Assembly (NCBI RefSeq): GCF_028765165.1
Contig: NZ_JARADB010000002.1
Span: 930,001 to 994,000 of the forward strand
Reading direction: 5' to 3'
From: Paenibacillus sp. MAHUQ-63
GTDB taxonomy: Bacteria > Bacillota > Bacilli > Paenibacillales > NBRC-103111
Length of the DNA: 64,000 nucleotides
Shown: positions 23,908-32,957 of the stretch, in pieces
How the letters are laid out: each line of letters begins with the position of its first letter
Position numbering within the stretch: the first letter of the stretch is position 1
The notes under the pieces: model-generated
Database searches by the model: none
Told to the model about the DNA's origin: nothing
The model's input: the letters and a program-made list of their open reading frames with translations, nothing else
Position numbers and translations under genes: made by a program

Positions 23908-24417
23908 GTGAGTCATTCCATTTTTGTAATACTTCTTGTAATAGCATTCGTGACGGACGTCCGTAAAGCCATTATTCCGAATAAGCTGACGATCTGCGGT
24001 CTGCTAGCCGGCGTCGGTCTACATACGATAACAGAAGGGTGGGGCGGGCTATTGTTTTCAATTACCGGAGCAGCCAGTGCCTGCATGTCCCTGCTCTTGT
24101 TATATGCGATCGGTGCTCTTGGTGCCGGGGATGTGAAGCTGTTCACGGCGATAGGAGCATTAATGGGATTTAGTTTCGTAATCCAGCTGATCTTATATTC
24201 CATCTTAAGTGCAGGTGTTATTGGTCTAGTGCTGATCGTGCTGCATAAGAAACTGTCAGCTACAAGTTATAAGCTCATGGGCTGGATAATGTCAATCGCC
24301 ATATTGCAGGAAGCGGATAGTGTGATGGGGATGAAGCGGCAGAGTAACATGAAATTTCCGTTTATGTATGCTGTCGTACCCGGAACCGCATTAACCTGGT
24401 ACTACTCCTTTGTCTAA
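23908..24417 (+). CDS. Prepilin peptidase, TadV/CpaA type (A24 family)
   Basis: A 169-residue polytopic membrane protease with the two catalytic aspartates of the family: D17 in TDVRKAIIPN and D75 in GALGAGDVK (the GxGD motif). The small size, without the N-terminal methylase domain, is typical of Tad-locus peptidases. It cleaves the leader of Flp-type prepilins at the cytoplasmic membrane. The start is GTG at 23,908, with GGGGGAGG 12 bases upstream, slightly far. The end overlaps the longest version of the next gene. Confidence 0.85.
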   Translation: MSHSIFVILLVIAFVTDVRKAIIPNKLTICGLLAGVGLHTITEGWGGLLFSITGAASACMSLLLLYAIGALGAGDVKLFTAIGALMGFSFVIQLILYSILSAGVIGLVLIVLHKKLSATSYKLMGWIMSIAILQEADSVMGMKRQSNMKFPFMYAVVPGTALTWYYSFV

Positions 24418-24433
24418 AAGAGGTGAATCCGCA

Positions 24434-25825
24434 TTGAAAGAGCTATTCGGATTGCGCAGTGAATTCGTATATCTTCATGGTCACTACCTGAGATTGTACA
24501 AGGAAGGTGAAAGCAGTTTAACGGAGAAGGAGCTTTCGGCATTGCAAGTCAAAATGCTTGAGGCGAACACAATTCCGAATCTGCTGCCGCTTGAGATCCA
24601 CGAAGTGGATTTTCGCATCAGCCTGATGTATAAACTGGGAGCCAAACGAATGCTTGGCCATGTGTTGAAAGTCGAAGGGTTGACGTTTGCGCATTTTGCC
24701 AAGCTGGTGTATACCGTCTTCTCCGCGATAGAGGGAAGTAAAAATTATATGCTTCATGAATCGGGTTTCGTTCTGAAGGAGAATTTCATCTTTATCGGTA
24801 GCAATTGGACGGATGTCTATTTGACGTATGTGCCGCTTGATATGAACCGCATGGAAGAGGAGCGTTACACTTCTTTCTTTCATTTCATGAAGCAAATGGC
24901 TATGGAGCTTAATGATGTTGAAAGGCATGAAGCGGAAGCCTGGTTAGATACATTGCCGCCAGAAATGGAGCCGAAATTGTACAAAGAGAAGCTGTTGAAT
25001 TTGATGAACGAGCATAACCGCCGGCAAATCAACAAGCTTCCGCCGCCGATTCGGCAACGATCGGAAAAGAGCGAATCTGCGCCTTTGAATGGTAGCTTTA
25101 AAGAACCGGAAGCCATGATGCCGATAGTTTCTGAGCGGCTTCTCGCTGAGAGATACGGTTACCGGATTGCATTCACTCCGGTTCGAACCAGAACACAGTG
25201 GCTCGTCCTTACCGGTGTCATTCTCGCCGCGGCTTTCACATGGCGTCATTATGTGGACTCGCCCTCGACGAGTTCTCTGCATCTCAGTGCCGGGCTCACC
25301 GTTCTTTTCACGGACCTCTGGTTCATTGTGAAATTTCTGGGTGTGCCGGCTTACCGAACGATCGAAGAAAGCCGAACCAGCCAGGAGCCTGAGAAGCCGC
25401 CAGCTGAGCCGCCGGACCTTGAAGCTCATTATCAAAATCTGCATATGCACACCACGCTGCTTCGACAGAAGCAATCAGAGGCTACTGTTTTCCTGGGCAG
25501 CATCATCAATAAATCGCCCGGTCCGAGACTGGAATGGGAAGACCTGACGGGTGAGAAGAATTTTATCTCATTAAGGAATGAATCATTCTCGATCGGGCGA
25601 GGGGATGACAATCATTCGATGGATTACGTGTTGGAGGAAGCGGGTGTTTCCAGAATTCATGCGGAAATTAGGAGAAACGGCCAGGGGTACGAGGTTCAGG
25701 ATACGGGCTCCACGAACGGAACGAGCCTGAATGGTGAGCCGATGGTCGCCTATCGGCCTTATCCTTTAATTGATGGGGATGAAATCCGCATTGTCCGCCG
25801 GACGTTTATTTTCCGAAGTTCATGA
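24434..25825 (+). CDS. FHA-domain protein with N-terminal DUF6382-like domain
   Basis: About 463 residues. The N-terminal ~190 form the domain usually annotated DUF6382. A predicted pair of hydrophobic segments (WLVLTGVILAAAFTW and LTVLFTDLWFIVKFL) follows near 260-300. The C-terminal ~95 residues are a forkhead-associated domain with IGRGDD, SRIHAE and GSTNGT, which binds phosphothreonine peptides. Found as the last gene of Tad loci in Paenibacillus relatives, where a signalling or assembly role is assumed. I chose TTG 24,434 with AAAGAGGTGA upstream; a TTG at 24,410 overlapping the peptidase is possible but has no site. Confidence 0.7.
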   Translation: MKELFGLRSEFVYLHGHYLRLYKEGESSLTEKELSALQVKMLEANTIPNLLPLEIHEVDFRISLMYKLGAKRMLGHVLKVEGLTFAHFAKLVYTVFSAIEGSKNYMLHESGFVLKENFIFIGSNWTDVYLTYVPLDMNRMEEERYTSFFHFMKQMAMELNDVERHEAEAWLDTLPPEMEPKLYKEKLLNLMNEHNRRQINKLPPPIRQRSEKSESAPLNGSFKEPEAMMPIVSERLLAERYGYRIAFTPVRTRTQWLVLTGVILAAAFTWRHYVDSPSTSSLHLSAGLTVLFTDLWFIVKFLGVPAYRTIEESRTSQEPEKPPAEPPDLEAHYQNLHMHTTLLRQKQSEATVFLGSIINKSPGPRLEWEDLTGEKNFISLRNESFSIGRGDDNHSMDYVLEEAGVSRIHAEIRRNGQGYEVQDTGSTNGTSLNGEPMVAYRPYPLIDGDEIRIVRRTFIFRSS

Positions 25826-25853
25826 ACGAAACGGAATTAGATGAAATTAACTA

Positions 25854-25883
25854 TTTCCTGTCTTGCATCAGCAGTGGTATAAT
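25854..25883 (+). promoter_or_regulatory. Candidate promoter of the first ABC-F gene
   Basis: A perfect TATAAT (25,878-25,883) with a weak TTTCCT -35 at 18 bases. It lies about 50 bases before the yfmM-like start. Confidence 0.4.
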
Positions 25884-25936
25884 GAATAGTCATGTGCAAG
25901 AGCGATTTTAGATAGACAGGAGTTTTAAATTACCCA

Positions 25937-27499
25937 ATGAGTCTTTTGACGATAGAAGATTTAAGCCACAGCTTCGGCGATCGTACATTGTTTAAGAATG
26001 TTTCGTTTCGGCTGCTGGCAGGCGAACGCGTAGGTATAGTAGGAGCTAACGGTGTGGGGAAATCCACATTGATGAATATATTGACCGGCAAACTTTTGAA
26101 GGACACGGGTAAGGTCGAATGGACGCCTCGGGTCAAATACGGCTATTTGGATCAGCATTCGGTGCTAGCTCAAGGGAAAACGATTCGCGACATATTGCGG
26201 GACGCTTTTCTGCCGCTGTTTGAGGAAGAGCAAGCGCTGATGGCGATCACCGACAAAATGGCGGATGCTTCTCCCGAAGAGCTGGATATTCTTTTGGAGC
26301 AAATGGGAGAAATTCAGGAGAAACTGGATATCGGCGGATTCTATATGCTCGATGTGAAGATTGAAGAGATGGCAAACGGTCTAGGACTAAATGCAATCGG
26401 TTTGGACCGTGACGTAACCTCGCTTAGCGGCGGCCAGCGGACCAAGGTGCTTTTGGCCAAGCTGCTTCTGGAGAAGCCGACTGTCTTGCTGTTGGACGAG
26501 CCTACGAACTATTTGGACGTCGAACATATTGAGTGGCTGAAGATGTATCTCAAGGATTATCCGTTTGCGTTCATGCTGATTTCTCACGACACGGAATTCA
26601 TGAACGAAGTTGTGAATGTCATCTATCATTTGGAGTTTACGAAGTTGACACGCTATACGGCCAATTACGAGAAATTCCTGGATATGGCGGAAATGAACAA
26701 AACGCAGCATTTGGATGCTTACGAGAAGCAGCAGGAGTATATCAAGAAGCAGGAGGACTTTATTGCCCGCAATAAAGCGCGAGCTTCAACCTCGACGCGT
26801 GCGAAAAGCCGTCAGAAGCAGCTGGAGAAGATCGACCGGATCGAACGTCCGGAGACGGCCATGAAGCCAACGTTCAACTTCAAGGAATCACGAACTAGTG
26901 GTAGAATAGTATTTGAAGCGCAAGATTTGGAGATTGGCTACGACCGCCCGCTGCTGCCGAAGATGAACGTGACCATTGAACGCGGCGAGAAAATTGCAAT
27001 CGTCGGCTGCAACGGCGTCGGGAAATCGACACTGCTCAAAACGATCCTCGGCAAAATCGAGCCGTTTGGCGGCAAGACGTATCAAGGCGATTATTTGAGT
27101 CCTGCCTATTTCGAGCAGGAGGTCAAAGCGCCGAATATGACGCCGATCGACGATGTGTGGAACGAGTTCTCGCATATGACGCAGAACGAAGTCAGAGGCG
27201 CGCTGGCCAGATGCGGCTTGAAGAACGAGCACATCACCCGCGCTATGAGCATGCTAAGCGGCGGCGAGCAGGCCAAAGTGCGGCTGTGCAAGCTGCTGAT
27301 GCGCGAGAGCAATTGGCTCTTGTTCGACGAGCCGACCAACCATTTGGACGTAGTCGCCAAGGAAGAGCTGCAACGAGCATTGATGGCGTATAAAGGCACC
27401 GTCCTGCTTGTTTGCCATGAGCCCGATTTCTACGAAGGCTGGGTAAGCCGCGTGTGGAACGTCGAAGAATGGTCGGCCAAAGCCGAAATAACCAATTAG
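25937..27499 (+). CDS. yfmM: ABC-F ATPase, YfmM type
   Basis: A 520-residue soluble twin-ATPase with no membrane segments. It has Walker A GANGVGKST (36-44) and GCNGVGKST, signatures LSGGQ and LSGGEQ, and DEPTN in both halves, with a linker rich in Lys/Arg between them. Length and sequence fit B. subtilis YfmM. ABC-F proteins bind the ribosomal E site and resolve stalled translation; some protect from antibiotics. AGACAGGAG lies before the ATG. The Dabb gene follows after 13 bases. Confidence 0.8.
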   Translation: MSLLTIEDLSHSFGDRTLFKNVSFRLLAGERVGIVGANGVGKSTLMNILTGKLLKDTGKVEWTPRVKYGYLDQHSVLAQGKTIRDILRDAFLPLFEEEQALMAITDKMADASPEELDILLEQMGEIQEKLDIGGFYMLDVKIEEMANGLGLNAIGLDRDVTSLSGGQRTKVLLAKLLLEKPTVLLLDEPTNYLDVEHIEWLKMYLKDYPFAFMLISHDTEFMNEVVNVIYHLEFTKLTRYTANYEKFLDMAEMNKTQHLDAYEKQQEYIKKQEDFIARNKARASTSTRAKSRQKQLEKIDRIERPETAMKPTFNFKESRTSGRIVFEAQDLEIGYDRPLLPKMNVTIERGEKIAIVGCNGVGKSTLLKTILGKIEPFGGKTYQGDYLSPAYFEQEVKAPNMTPIDDVWNEFSHMTQNEVRGALARCGLKNEHITRAMSMLSGGEQAKVRLCKLLMRESNWLLFDEPTNHLDVVAKEELQRALMAYKGTVLLVCHEPDFYEGWVSRVWNVEEWSAKAEITN

Positions 27500-27512
27500 G
27501 GGGAAATGTCCA

Positions 27513-27803
27513 ATGTTAACGCATGTTGTATTTTTTAAGTTGAAAGATCGCAGCCCGGAGGCTATTGAAGTTACGAAAGCCGTTCTTACGAATATGGAAG
27601 GTAAAATTCCGGTTTTGCGTCATATCGAAGTCGGCACCGACGTCCTTCACTCGGAGCGTTCTTACGATATCGCGTTAATCACGAGGTTCGATTCTTTAGA
27701 GGATCTCAAAGTGTACGACACGCACCCCGTACATGAAGAAGTGAAGGCGCACATGAGAACGGTTCTGGATGGAACGTCCCTATGTGTCGACTTTGAAAGC
27801 TGA
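27513..27803 (+). CDS. Dabb-family (stress-responsive alpha-beta barrel) protein
   Basis: A 96-residue protein matching the Dabb family: MLTHVVFFKLKD at the start, a central RHIEVGTDVLHSERSYDIAL, and the histidine motif DTHPVHEEV. These small dimeric barrel proteins are often stress-induced; most have no known substrate. GGGGGAAA precedes the ATG, and it is closely behind the yfmM-like gene, so cotranscribed. A terminator follows. Confidence 0.85.
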   Translation: MLTHVVFFKLKDRSPEAIEVTKAVLTNMEGKIPVLRHIEVGTDVLHSERSYDIALITRFDSLEDLKVYDTHPVHEEVKAHMRTVLDGTSLCVDFES

Positions 27804-27826
27804 TTCCGTTTGAAAAACATCCAGGA

Positions 27827-27906
27827 ACAGTGTAGTATCCTTAGGAGGGGAAGCTTAACGGCTGTACTGTAAGCTTCCTTCGCTTTCCTGGGCTGCACTG
27901 TTTTTG
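27827..27906 (+). terminator. Compound hairpin terminator after the Dabb gene
   Basis: ACAGTGTAG pairs with CTGCACTGT, followed by a short T run; nested inside is GAAGCTT/AAGCTTC. The two-tier structure may be a terminator or a leader for the peptidase gene downstream. Confidence 0.5.
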
Positions 27907-27956
27907 TGTGTTTACAAGGAAGCCTATCTATTATGAAGAAAAGGGAGGAATCCCGA

Positions 27957-29006
27957 GTGAAGTCGAAATTAAATAAAGCTTATATGACGGACATACTCGA
28001 GATGCTGCTGCGTACGCCGAGCCCGACTGGCTATACGCATCACATTATGAAAAAAGTAGAGCAAGAAGTGAATAAGCTAGGTTACGAGCTTACATATACG
28101 AACAAAGGCTGCGGCATCGTGACGATTCCCGGCACGCGCAATGATCGCGCTATCGGCATTTCCGCACATGTGGATACGCTGGGTGCAATGGTACGTTCGA
28201 TTAAGGAGAACGGCACGCTCAAAATCACCTCTTTAGGCGGTTTCATGATGGGCGCGATCGAGAATGAGTATGTGCAAATCCATACTCGCGACGGGCGCGT
28301 ATTTGACGGAACCATTCTGACTTCAAGGCCTTCGGTGCACGTGTATGAAGATGCCAGAGAGTTCAAACGCGACGAAGCCAACATGGAAGTCCGCATCGAT
28401 GAGCTCGTGAAGAACAAGAAGGACGTTCAAGATTTGGGCATTCGAGTCGGCGACTACATCTCATTCGATCCGCGGGTCGTCGTGAAGGAGAACGGCTATG
28501 TGAAATCGCGCCACCTGGACGACAAAGCGAGCGTTGCCGCTCTCTTCGGACTGCTTAAGCTGATCAAGGAGGAGGGAATGCAGCCGCTGTTTACGACGAA
28601 GCTGTTCTTCTCCAATTATGAGGAAGTCGGACACGGCTCAGCCTTCATACCGGAAGATATTACGGACTTCATTGCGGTCGATATGGGCGCGTTGGGCGAC
28701 GATTTGAGCGGCAGCGAACGCGACGTTTCGATCTGTGCCAAAGATTCATCCGGCCCTTATGATTATCAGATGACGTCCCGAATGATCGAGCTGGCCGAGA
28801 AGCTGGAAATCGGATACGCCGTCGATATTTATCCAAGATACGGCTCCGACGCTTCTGCAGCGCTGCGAGGCGGGCGTGATATTCGCGCTGCGCTCGTCGG
28901 TCCCGGCGTGCATGCGTCACACAGCATGGAGCGCACGCATATGGATGCTGTAGTCAACACAGGAGCGCTTCTTGCCGCTTACCTGATGGAGCCTGTGCAA
29001 GCATGA
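27957..29006 (+). CDS. M42-family metallopeptidase (aminopeptidase/YsdC-like)
   Basis: About 349 residues with the M42 zinc-peptidase ligands in order: SAHVDTLG, LDDKAS, YEEVGHGS, AVDMGA and VHASHSMERTH. These enzymes are cytosolic aminopeptidases forming large tetrahedral particles that degrade peptides. GTG at 27,957 is preferred because AGGGAGGAAT sits eight bases upstream; an upstream GTG at 27,906 would add 17 residues but has no site. The stop overlaps the ATG of the next ABC-F gene by four bases, so the two are coupled. Confidence 0.85.
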   Translation: MKSKLNKAYMTDILEMLLRTPSPTGYTHHIMKKVEQEVNKLGYELTYTNKGCGIVTIPGTRNDRAIGISAHVDTLGAMVRSIKENGTLKITSLGGFMMGAIENEYVQIHTRDGRVFDGTILTSRPSVHVYEDAREFKRDEANMEVRIDELVKNKKDVQDLGIRVGDYISFDPRVVVKENGYVKSRHLDDKASVAALFGLLKLIKEEGMQPLFTTKLFFSNYEEVGHGSAFIPEDITDFIAVDMGALGDDLSGSERDVSICAKDSSGPYDYQMTSRMIELAEKLEIGYAVDIYPRYGSDASAALRGGRDIRAALVGPGVHASHSMERTHMDAVVNTGALLAAYLMEPVQA

Positions 29007-30970
29007 ATATTTTGAGCGCAGTTAATATAACCAAAACATTCGGCGACAAAGTGTTGTTCGATGACATCACGTTCACAGTGAACGAGAAGCAGCGCATCGG
29101 TCTCATCGGCGTGAACGGCACAGGCAAATCCACGCTGCTGAAGCTGCTGGCGGGATTGGAAACCGCGGATCGCGGCAAGCTCGTGCACGCGAACCATTTC
29201 CGGGTGGAATACTTGCCGCAGAACCCGGAGTTCGATCCGAACTCCACGGTGCTTGAGCAAGTATTCCACGGCGATACGCCGCTCATGAAGACGCTTCGCG
29301 ACTATGAGCTGTCGCTTTCCGAGCTGGAGCAGGATCCCTCCAGCGAGAAAAAGCAGGCGCGGCTGTTCGCAGCCCAGTCGCGCATGGATGAGCAAGGTGC
29401 CTGGGAAGCCAGCACCTTGGCCAAAACCGTGCTGATGAAGCTAGGCATCCGCGAGTTCGACAAGGCCGTCGGCGAGCTGTCCGGCGGTCAGCGCAAACGC
29501 GTCGCCATGGCGCGCGTGCTCATTCAGCCCGCCGACCTGCTCATTCTCGATGAGCCGACGAACCATATCGATAACGAGACCGCCATCTGGCTCGAGGATT
29601 TCTTAAGCAAGTGGCGCGGCGCACTGCTGCTCGTTACGCATGACCGCTACTTCCTGGAGCGGGTGACGAACCGCATCCTGGAGCTGGACGGGGGCAGGAT
29701 CTACAGCTACGAGGGCAACTACGAGGCGTTCCTCGAGAAGAAGGCGGAGCGGATGGAATCCCAAGCCGCCAGCGAGGATAAGCGGCAGAACCTGCTGCGC
29801 CGCGAGCTTGCATGGCTGCGGCGCGGCGCGAAGGCGCGCACGACGAAGCAGAAGGCGCGCGTGCAGCGCGCCGAGGAGCTGCGGGACCGCAAGGTGGACG
29901 GTCCTGCGGAGAAGCTGGACATGGCGCTGGCCGGCAGCCGCCTCGGGAAAAAGGTGATGGAGCTAGAAGACGTCACCAAAGCGTTCCCGGGCGGGAAGAC
30001 GCTGCTGAGCGGCTTCAGCTACATCGTGATGCCGAAGGACCGCCTCGGCATCATCGGACCGAACGGCAGCGGCAAATCGACGCTGCTGAACATGCTGGCC
30101 GGGCGCATCCTGCCCGACAGCGGCACGATCGAGACCGGCCAAACGGTGAAGCTGGCGTACTACACGCAGGAAAACACCGAGATGGACGAGAAGATGCGCG
30201 TCATCGACTACATCAAGGAAGCGGCCGAAGTAATCCGCACGTCCGATGGGGAAGCCATCTCCGCTTCGCAAATGCTGGAGCGTTTCCTGTTTTCCCCGAA
30301 TCTGCAATGGTCGCCGATCGGCAAGCTCTCCGGCGGAGAACGCCGCAGGCTGTATTTGCTGCGGACACTCATGGGCGAACCGAACGTTCTGCTTCTCGAT
30401 GAGCCGACGAACGATTTGGATATCCAAACCTTGACCATACTGGAAGATTACCTGGACCAATTCCCGGGGGCTGTCATAACCGTATCCCATGACCGGTACT
30501 TTTTGGACCGGACGGTCACGCATTTGTTCGCGTTTGACGGGAATGGACGGATCGAACCGTATACGGGCAATTACTCCGAGTATTTGGAAGAGAAACAGCA
30601 GCAGGAAGAGGCGGAGCAAGCACGCAGGGAATTGGTGAAGCAAGCGAGCAGCAACGCTGGCAGCAGCGGAGCCAAACAAGCCGCCCAGAACCAGAACCAA
30701 GCGTCCGGCGCCCCGGCCGGCTCTAACCGACCGAAGAAGCTTTCGTTCAAAGAGCAGAAGGAATGGGACGAGATCGAAGGGACGATCGCAGCGCTGGAAG
30801 AGAAAACCGCCAGCTTGAAAGCGGGAATTGAAGCGGCGGGCAGCGACTTTGACAAGGTTAGAGATCTGTATGAACAAGAGCAGCAAGTCAACGCCGATTT
30901 GGAAGCAGCAATGGAAAGATGGACTTATTTATCCGAGTTGGTAGAAGAAATAGAGCGAAATAAGTTATGA
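29003..30970 (+). CDS. yfmR: ABC-F ATPase, YfmR/Uup type
   Basis: A 655-residue twin-ATPase: Walker A GVNGTGKST and GPNGSGKST, signatures LSGGQRKR and LSGGERRR, DEPTNHID and DEPTNDLD. The C-terminal ~110 residues (from about 545) are Glu/Lys/Gln-rich with an Ala/Ser/Gln linker and a coiled coil, the Uup-type domain that binds DNA or RNA. B. subtilis YfmR has this form and helps ribosomes through difficult peptides such as polyproline. It begins with ATGA inside the peptidase stop. Confidence 0.82.
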   Translation: MNILSAVNITKTFGDKVLFDDITFTVNEKQRIGLIGVNGTGKSTLLKLLAGLETADRGKLVHANHFRVEYLPQNPEFDPNSTVLEQVFHGDTPLMKTLRDYELSLSELEQDPSSEKKQARLFAAQSRMDEQGAWEASTLAKTVLMKLGIREFDKAVGELSGGQRKRVAMARVLIQPADLLILDEPTNHIDNETAIWLEDFLSKWRGALLLVTHDRYFLERVTNRILELDGGRIYSYEGNYEAFLEKKAERMESQAASEDKRQNLLRRELAWLRRGAKARTTKQKARVQRAEELRDRKVDGPAEKLDMALAGSRLGKKVMELEDVTKAFPGGKTLLSGFSYIVMPKDRLGIIGPNGSGKSTLLNMLAGRILPDSGTIETGQTVKLAYYTQENTEMDEKMRVIDYIKEAAEVIRTSDGEAISASQMLERFLFSPNLQWSPIGKLSGGERRRLYLLRTLMGEPNVLLLDEPTNDLDIQTLTILEDYLDQFPGAVITVSHDRYFLDRTVTHLFAFDGNGRIEPYTGNYSEYLEEKQQQEEAEQARRELVKQASSNAGSSGAKQAAQNQNQASGAPAGSNRPKKLSFKEQKEWDEIEGTIAALEEKTASLKAGIEAAGSDFDKVRDLYEQEQQVNADLEAAMERWTYLSELVEEIERNKL

Positions 30971-31007
30971 TAGAAGAAACTATAATAAAGGCAGGTAAGT
31001 ATTCCAC

Positions 31008-32621
31008 ATGATTACAGTGAATAACGTGACGCTTCGTTACGGCAAAAGAGCCCTTTTCGAAGACGCCAACATTAAATTTACACCGGGCAACTGCTACGGT
31101 CTCATCGGTGCGAACGGTGCGGGGAAATCGACGTTTCTGAAAATTCTCTCCGGCGAAATCGAGCCGAATACCGGCGAAGTATCCATCACTCCGGGCGAGA
31201 GAATGGCAGTTCTGAAACAAAACCATTATGAGTTCGATGAAATTGAAGTGTTAAAAACGGTCGTCATGGGGCATGCCCGTTTGTTCCAAATTATGCAAGA
31301 AAAGGATGCGCTTTACGCAAAAGAGGATTTCTCCGAAGAAGACGGCATGAAAGCCGCCGAGCTCGAAGGTGAATTCCAGGACCTGGACGGCTGGCAGGCT
31401 GAATCCGATGCCGCCGAGCTTCTGATCGGTCTAGGCATCCCGACCTCCATGCACGATATGAAAATGAAAGACCTCGACGGCAATGAGAAAGTCCGTGTTC
31501 TCTTGGCGCAGGCGTTGTTCGGCAACCCGAACATCCTGCTGCTCGATGAGCCTACCAACCATTTGAACTTGGAGTCCATCCGCTGGCTGGAAAACTTCCT
31601 TGCCCGTTTTGAAGGCACTGTCATTGTTGTATCCCATGATCGTCACTTCTTGAACCAAGTGTGTACGCACATTGCGGATATCGACTTCGGTAAAATTCAA
31701 ATGTATGTCGGTAACTATGACTTCTGGTATGAATCCAGCCAATTGGCGCTTCGCCTCGCCAGAGACGCTAATAAGAAAACAGAAGAAAAGCGTAAAGAGC
31801 TGGAAGCCTTTATCGCACGATTTAGCGCGAACGCATCCAAGTCCAAGCAAGCGACTTCCCGTAAGAAACAGCTCGAGAAGCTCACGCTTGAAGATATTAG
31901 ACCGTCCAGCCGTAAATATCCGTTCATTCACTTTAAGGCAGAACGTGAAGCCGGCAAGCAATTACTTGCTGTTGAGAATCTGTCCAAAACTATTGATGGC
32001 GTAAAAGTGTTGAACAACCTTTCGTTCACGATTAACAAAGGCGATAAAGTAGCTTTCGTCGGACCGGACGGCATTGCCAAAACGACGCTGTTCAAAATTT
32101 TGATGGGCGAGCTGGAAGCGGACGAAGGCACATACACATGGGGCGTTACGACTTCTCAAGCTTATTTCCCGAAAGACAGCCAGGACTATTTCAATTCCGA
32201 CTTGAACCTGGTCGATTGGCTGCGCCAATACTCCAAAGATCCGGACGAATCGTTCCTTCGCGGATTCTTGGGCCGCATGCTGTTCTCCGGCGAAGAAGCG
32301 CTCAAGAAAGCGAATGTCCTTTCCGGAGGCGAGAAAGTTCGCTGCATGTTCTCCAAAATGATGCTCAGCGGTTCCAACGTGCTCATTCTGGATGAGCCGA
32401 CGAACCACTTGGACCTCGAGTCCATTACGGCGCTGAACAACGGGCTCGTTGATTTCGACGGCACGATCCTGTTCGTTTCCCATGACCATCAGTTCATCCA
32501 AACGATCGCAACCCGCATTATGGAGATTACACCGAAAGGTCTGATCGACAAAATGTTGACCTACGACGAGTACCTGGACAGCGATGAAGTGAAAAAACAA
32601 CGCGAAGCCCAATACGCGTAA
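31008..32621 (+). CDS. ykpA: ABC-F ATPase, YkpA/YbiT type
   Basis: A 537-residue twin-ATPase. First half: Walker A GANGAGKST, but the signature is LDGNEKVRV in place of LSGGE. Second half: Walker A is GPDGIAKTT, with Ala for the last Gly, and the signature LSGGEKVRC is normal. The linker carries FSANASKSKQATSRKKQLEK, typical of the YkpA/YbiT group, in which degenerate motifs are known. Role presumably in translation. AGGCAGG lies before the ATG; it is 37 bases after the yfmR-like gene. A strong bidirectional terminator follows. Confidence 0.82.
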   Translation: MITVNNVTLRYGKRALFEDANIKFTPGNCYGLIGANGAGKSTFLKILSGEIEPNTGEVSITPGERMAVLKQNHYEFDEIEVLKTVVMGHARLFQIMQEKDALYAKEDFSEEDGMKAAELEGEFQDLDGWQAESDAAELLIGLGIPTSMHDMKMKDLDGNEKVRVLLAQALFGNPNILLLDEPTNHLNLESIRWLENFLARFEGTVIVVSHDRHFLNQVCTHIADIDFGKIQMYVGNYDFWYESSQLALRLARDANKKTEEKRKELEAFIARFSANASKSKQATSRKKQLEKLTLEDIRPSSRKYPFIHFKAEREAGKQLLAVENLSKTIDGVKVLNNLSFTINKGDKVAFVGPDGIAKTTLFKILMGELEADEGTYTWGVTTSQAYFPKDSQDYFNSDLNLVDWLRQYSKDPDESFLRGFLGRMLFSGEEALKKANVLSGGEKVRCMFSKMMLSGSNVLILDEPTNHLDLESITALNNGLVDFDGTILFVSHDHQFIQTIATRIMEITPKGLIDKMLTYDEYLDSDEVKKQREAQYA

Positions 32622-32626
32622 AAATG

Positions 32627-32662
32627 AAAAGCGCCCTGAAGATGAACTCTCAGGGCGCTTTT
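32627..32662. terminator. Strong bidirectional terminator
   Basis: AAAAGCGCCCTGA and TCAGGGCGCTTTT form a perfect 13-base stem with T on both strands. It separates the ykpA-like gene from the convergent small gene at 32,672. Confidence 0.9.
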
Positions 32663-32671
32663 GTTTAACGA

Positions 32672-32884
32672 CTAGCTGCCGCCGGTGCGACGGCGTTGAT
32701 TGTTGACTTTTTTAGTCATTTGGCTTTTCGCGGTTTGATTCGTGTTTCCGGCTTGTTTGGGATTTGCGCGCGCTGCGGCTTGATCAGCTTTCTTCTGGGC
32801 TAGCTTTTGCTTAATGGCATCGGCTAGGCTTACTTTCTTAGGGCCCTGTTGTTCGGCCTGCACATCTTGAGGCTTGTCTGACAT
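32672..32884 (-). CDS. Small basic hypothetical protein
   Basis: Seventy residues, rich in Lys, Gln and Ala (SLADAIKQKLAQKKADQAAA) and ending RRRTGGS. Low complexity and probably disordered, possibly nucleic-acid binding. GAAGGTG stands before the ATG at 32,884. It is divergent from the gene at 32,958 and has a shared terminator at its 3' side, which supports a real gene. No named family recognised. Confidence 0.6.
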   Translation of the reverse strand: MSDKPQDVQAEQQGPKKVSLADAIKQKLAQKKADQAAARANPKQAGNTNQTAKSQMTKKVNNQRRRTGGS

Positions 32885-32896
32885 CGAAACACCTTC

Positions 32897-32924
32897 TTTA
32901 CACGTGATATACTTTTAGTATAAT
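32897..32924 (+). promoter_or_regulatory. Sigma-A-type promoter of the 32,958 operon
   Basis: TTTACA (32,897-32,902), 16-base spacer, perfect TATAAT (32,919-32,924). Transcription would start near 32,931, about 27 bases before the chosen ATG. Confidence 0.65.
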
Positions 32925-32957
32925 CGAATCAAACCAAAGATGAAAGAAGGTGTGAAC

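Noticed and set aside
28979..30891. Long open frames opposite and within the YfmR-type ABC-F gene
   Set aside because: Shadow frames; the plus-strand gene shows all ABC motifs and a coupled start.
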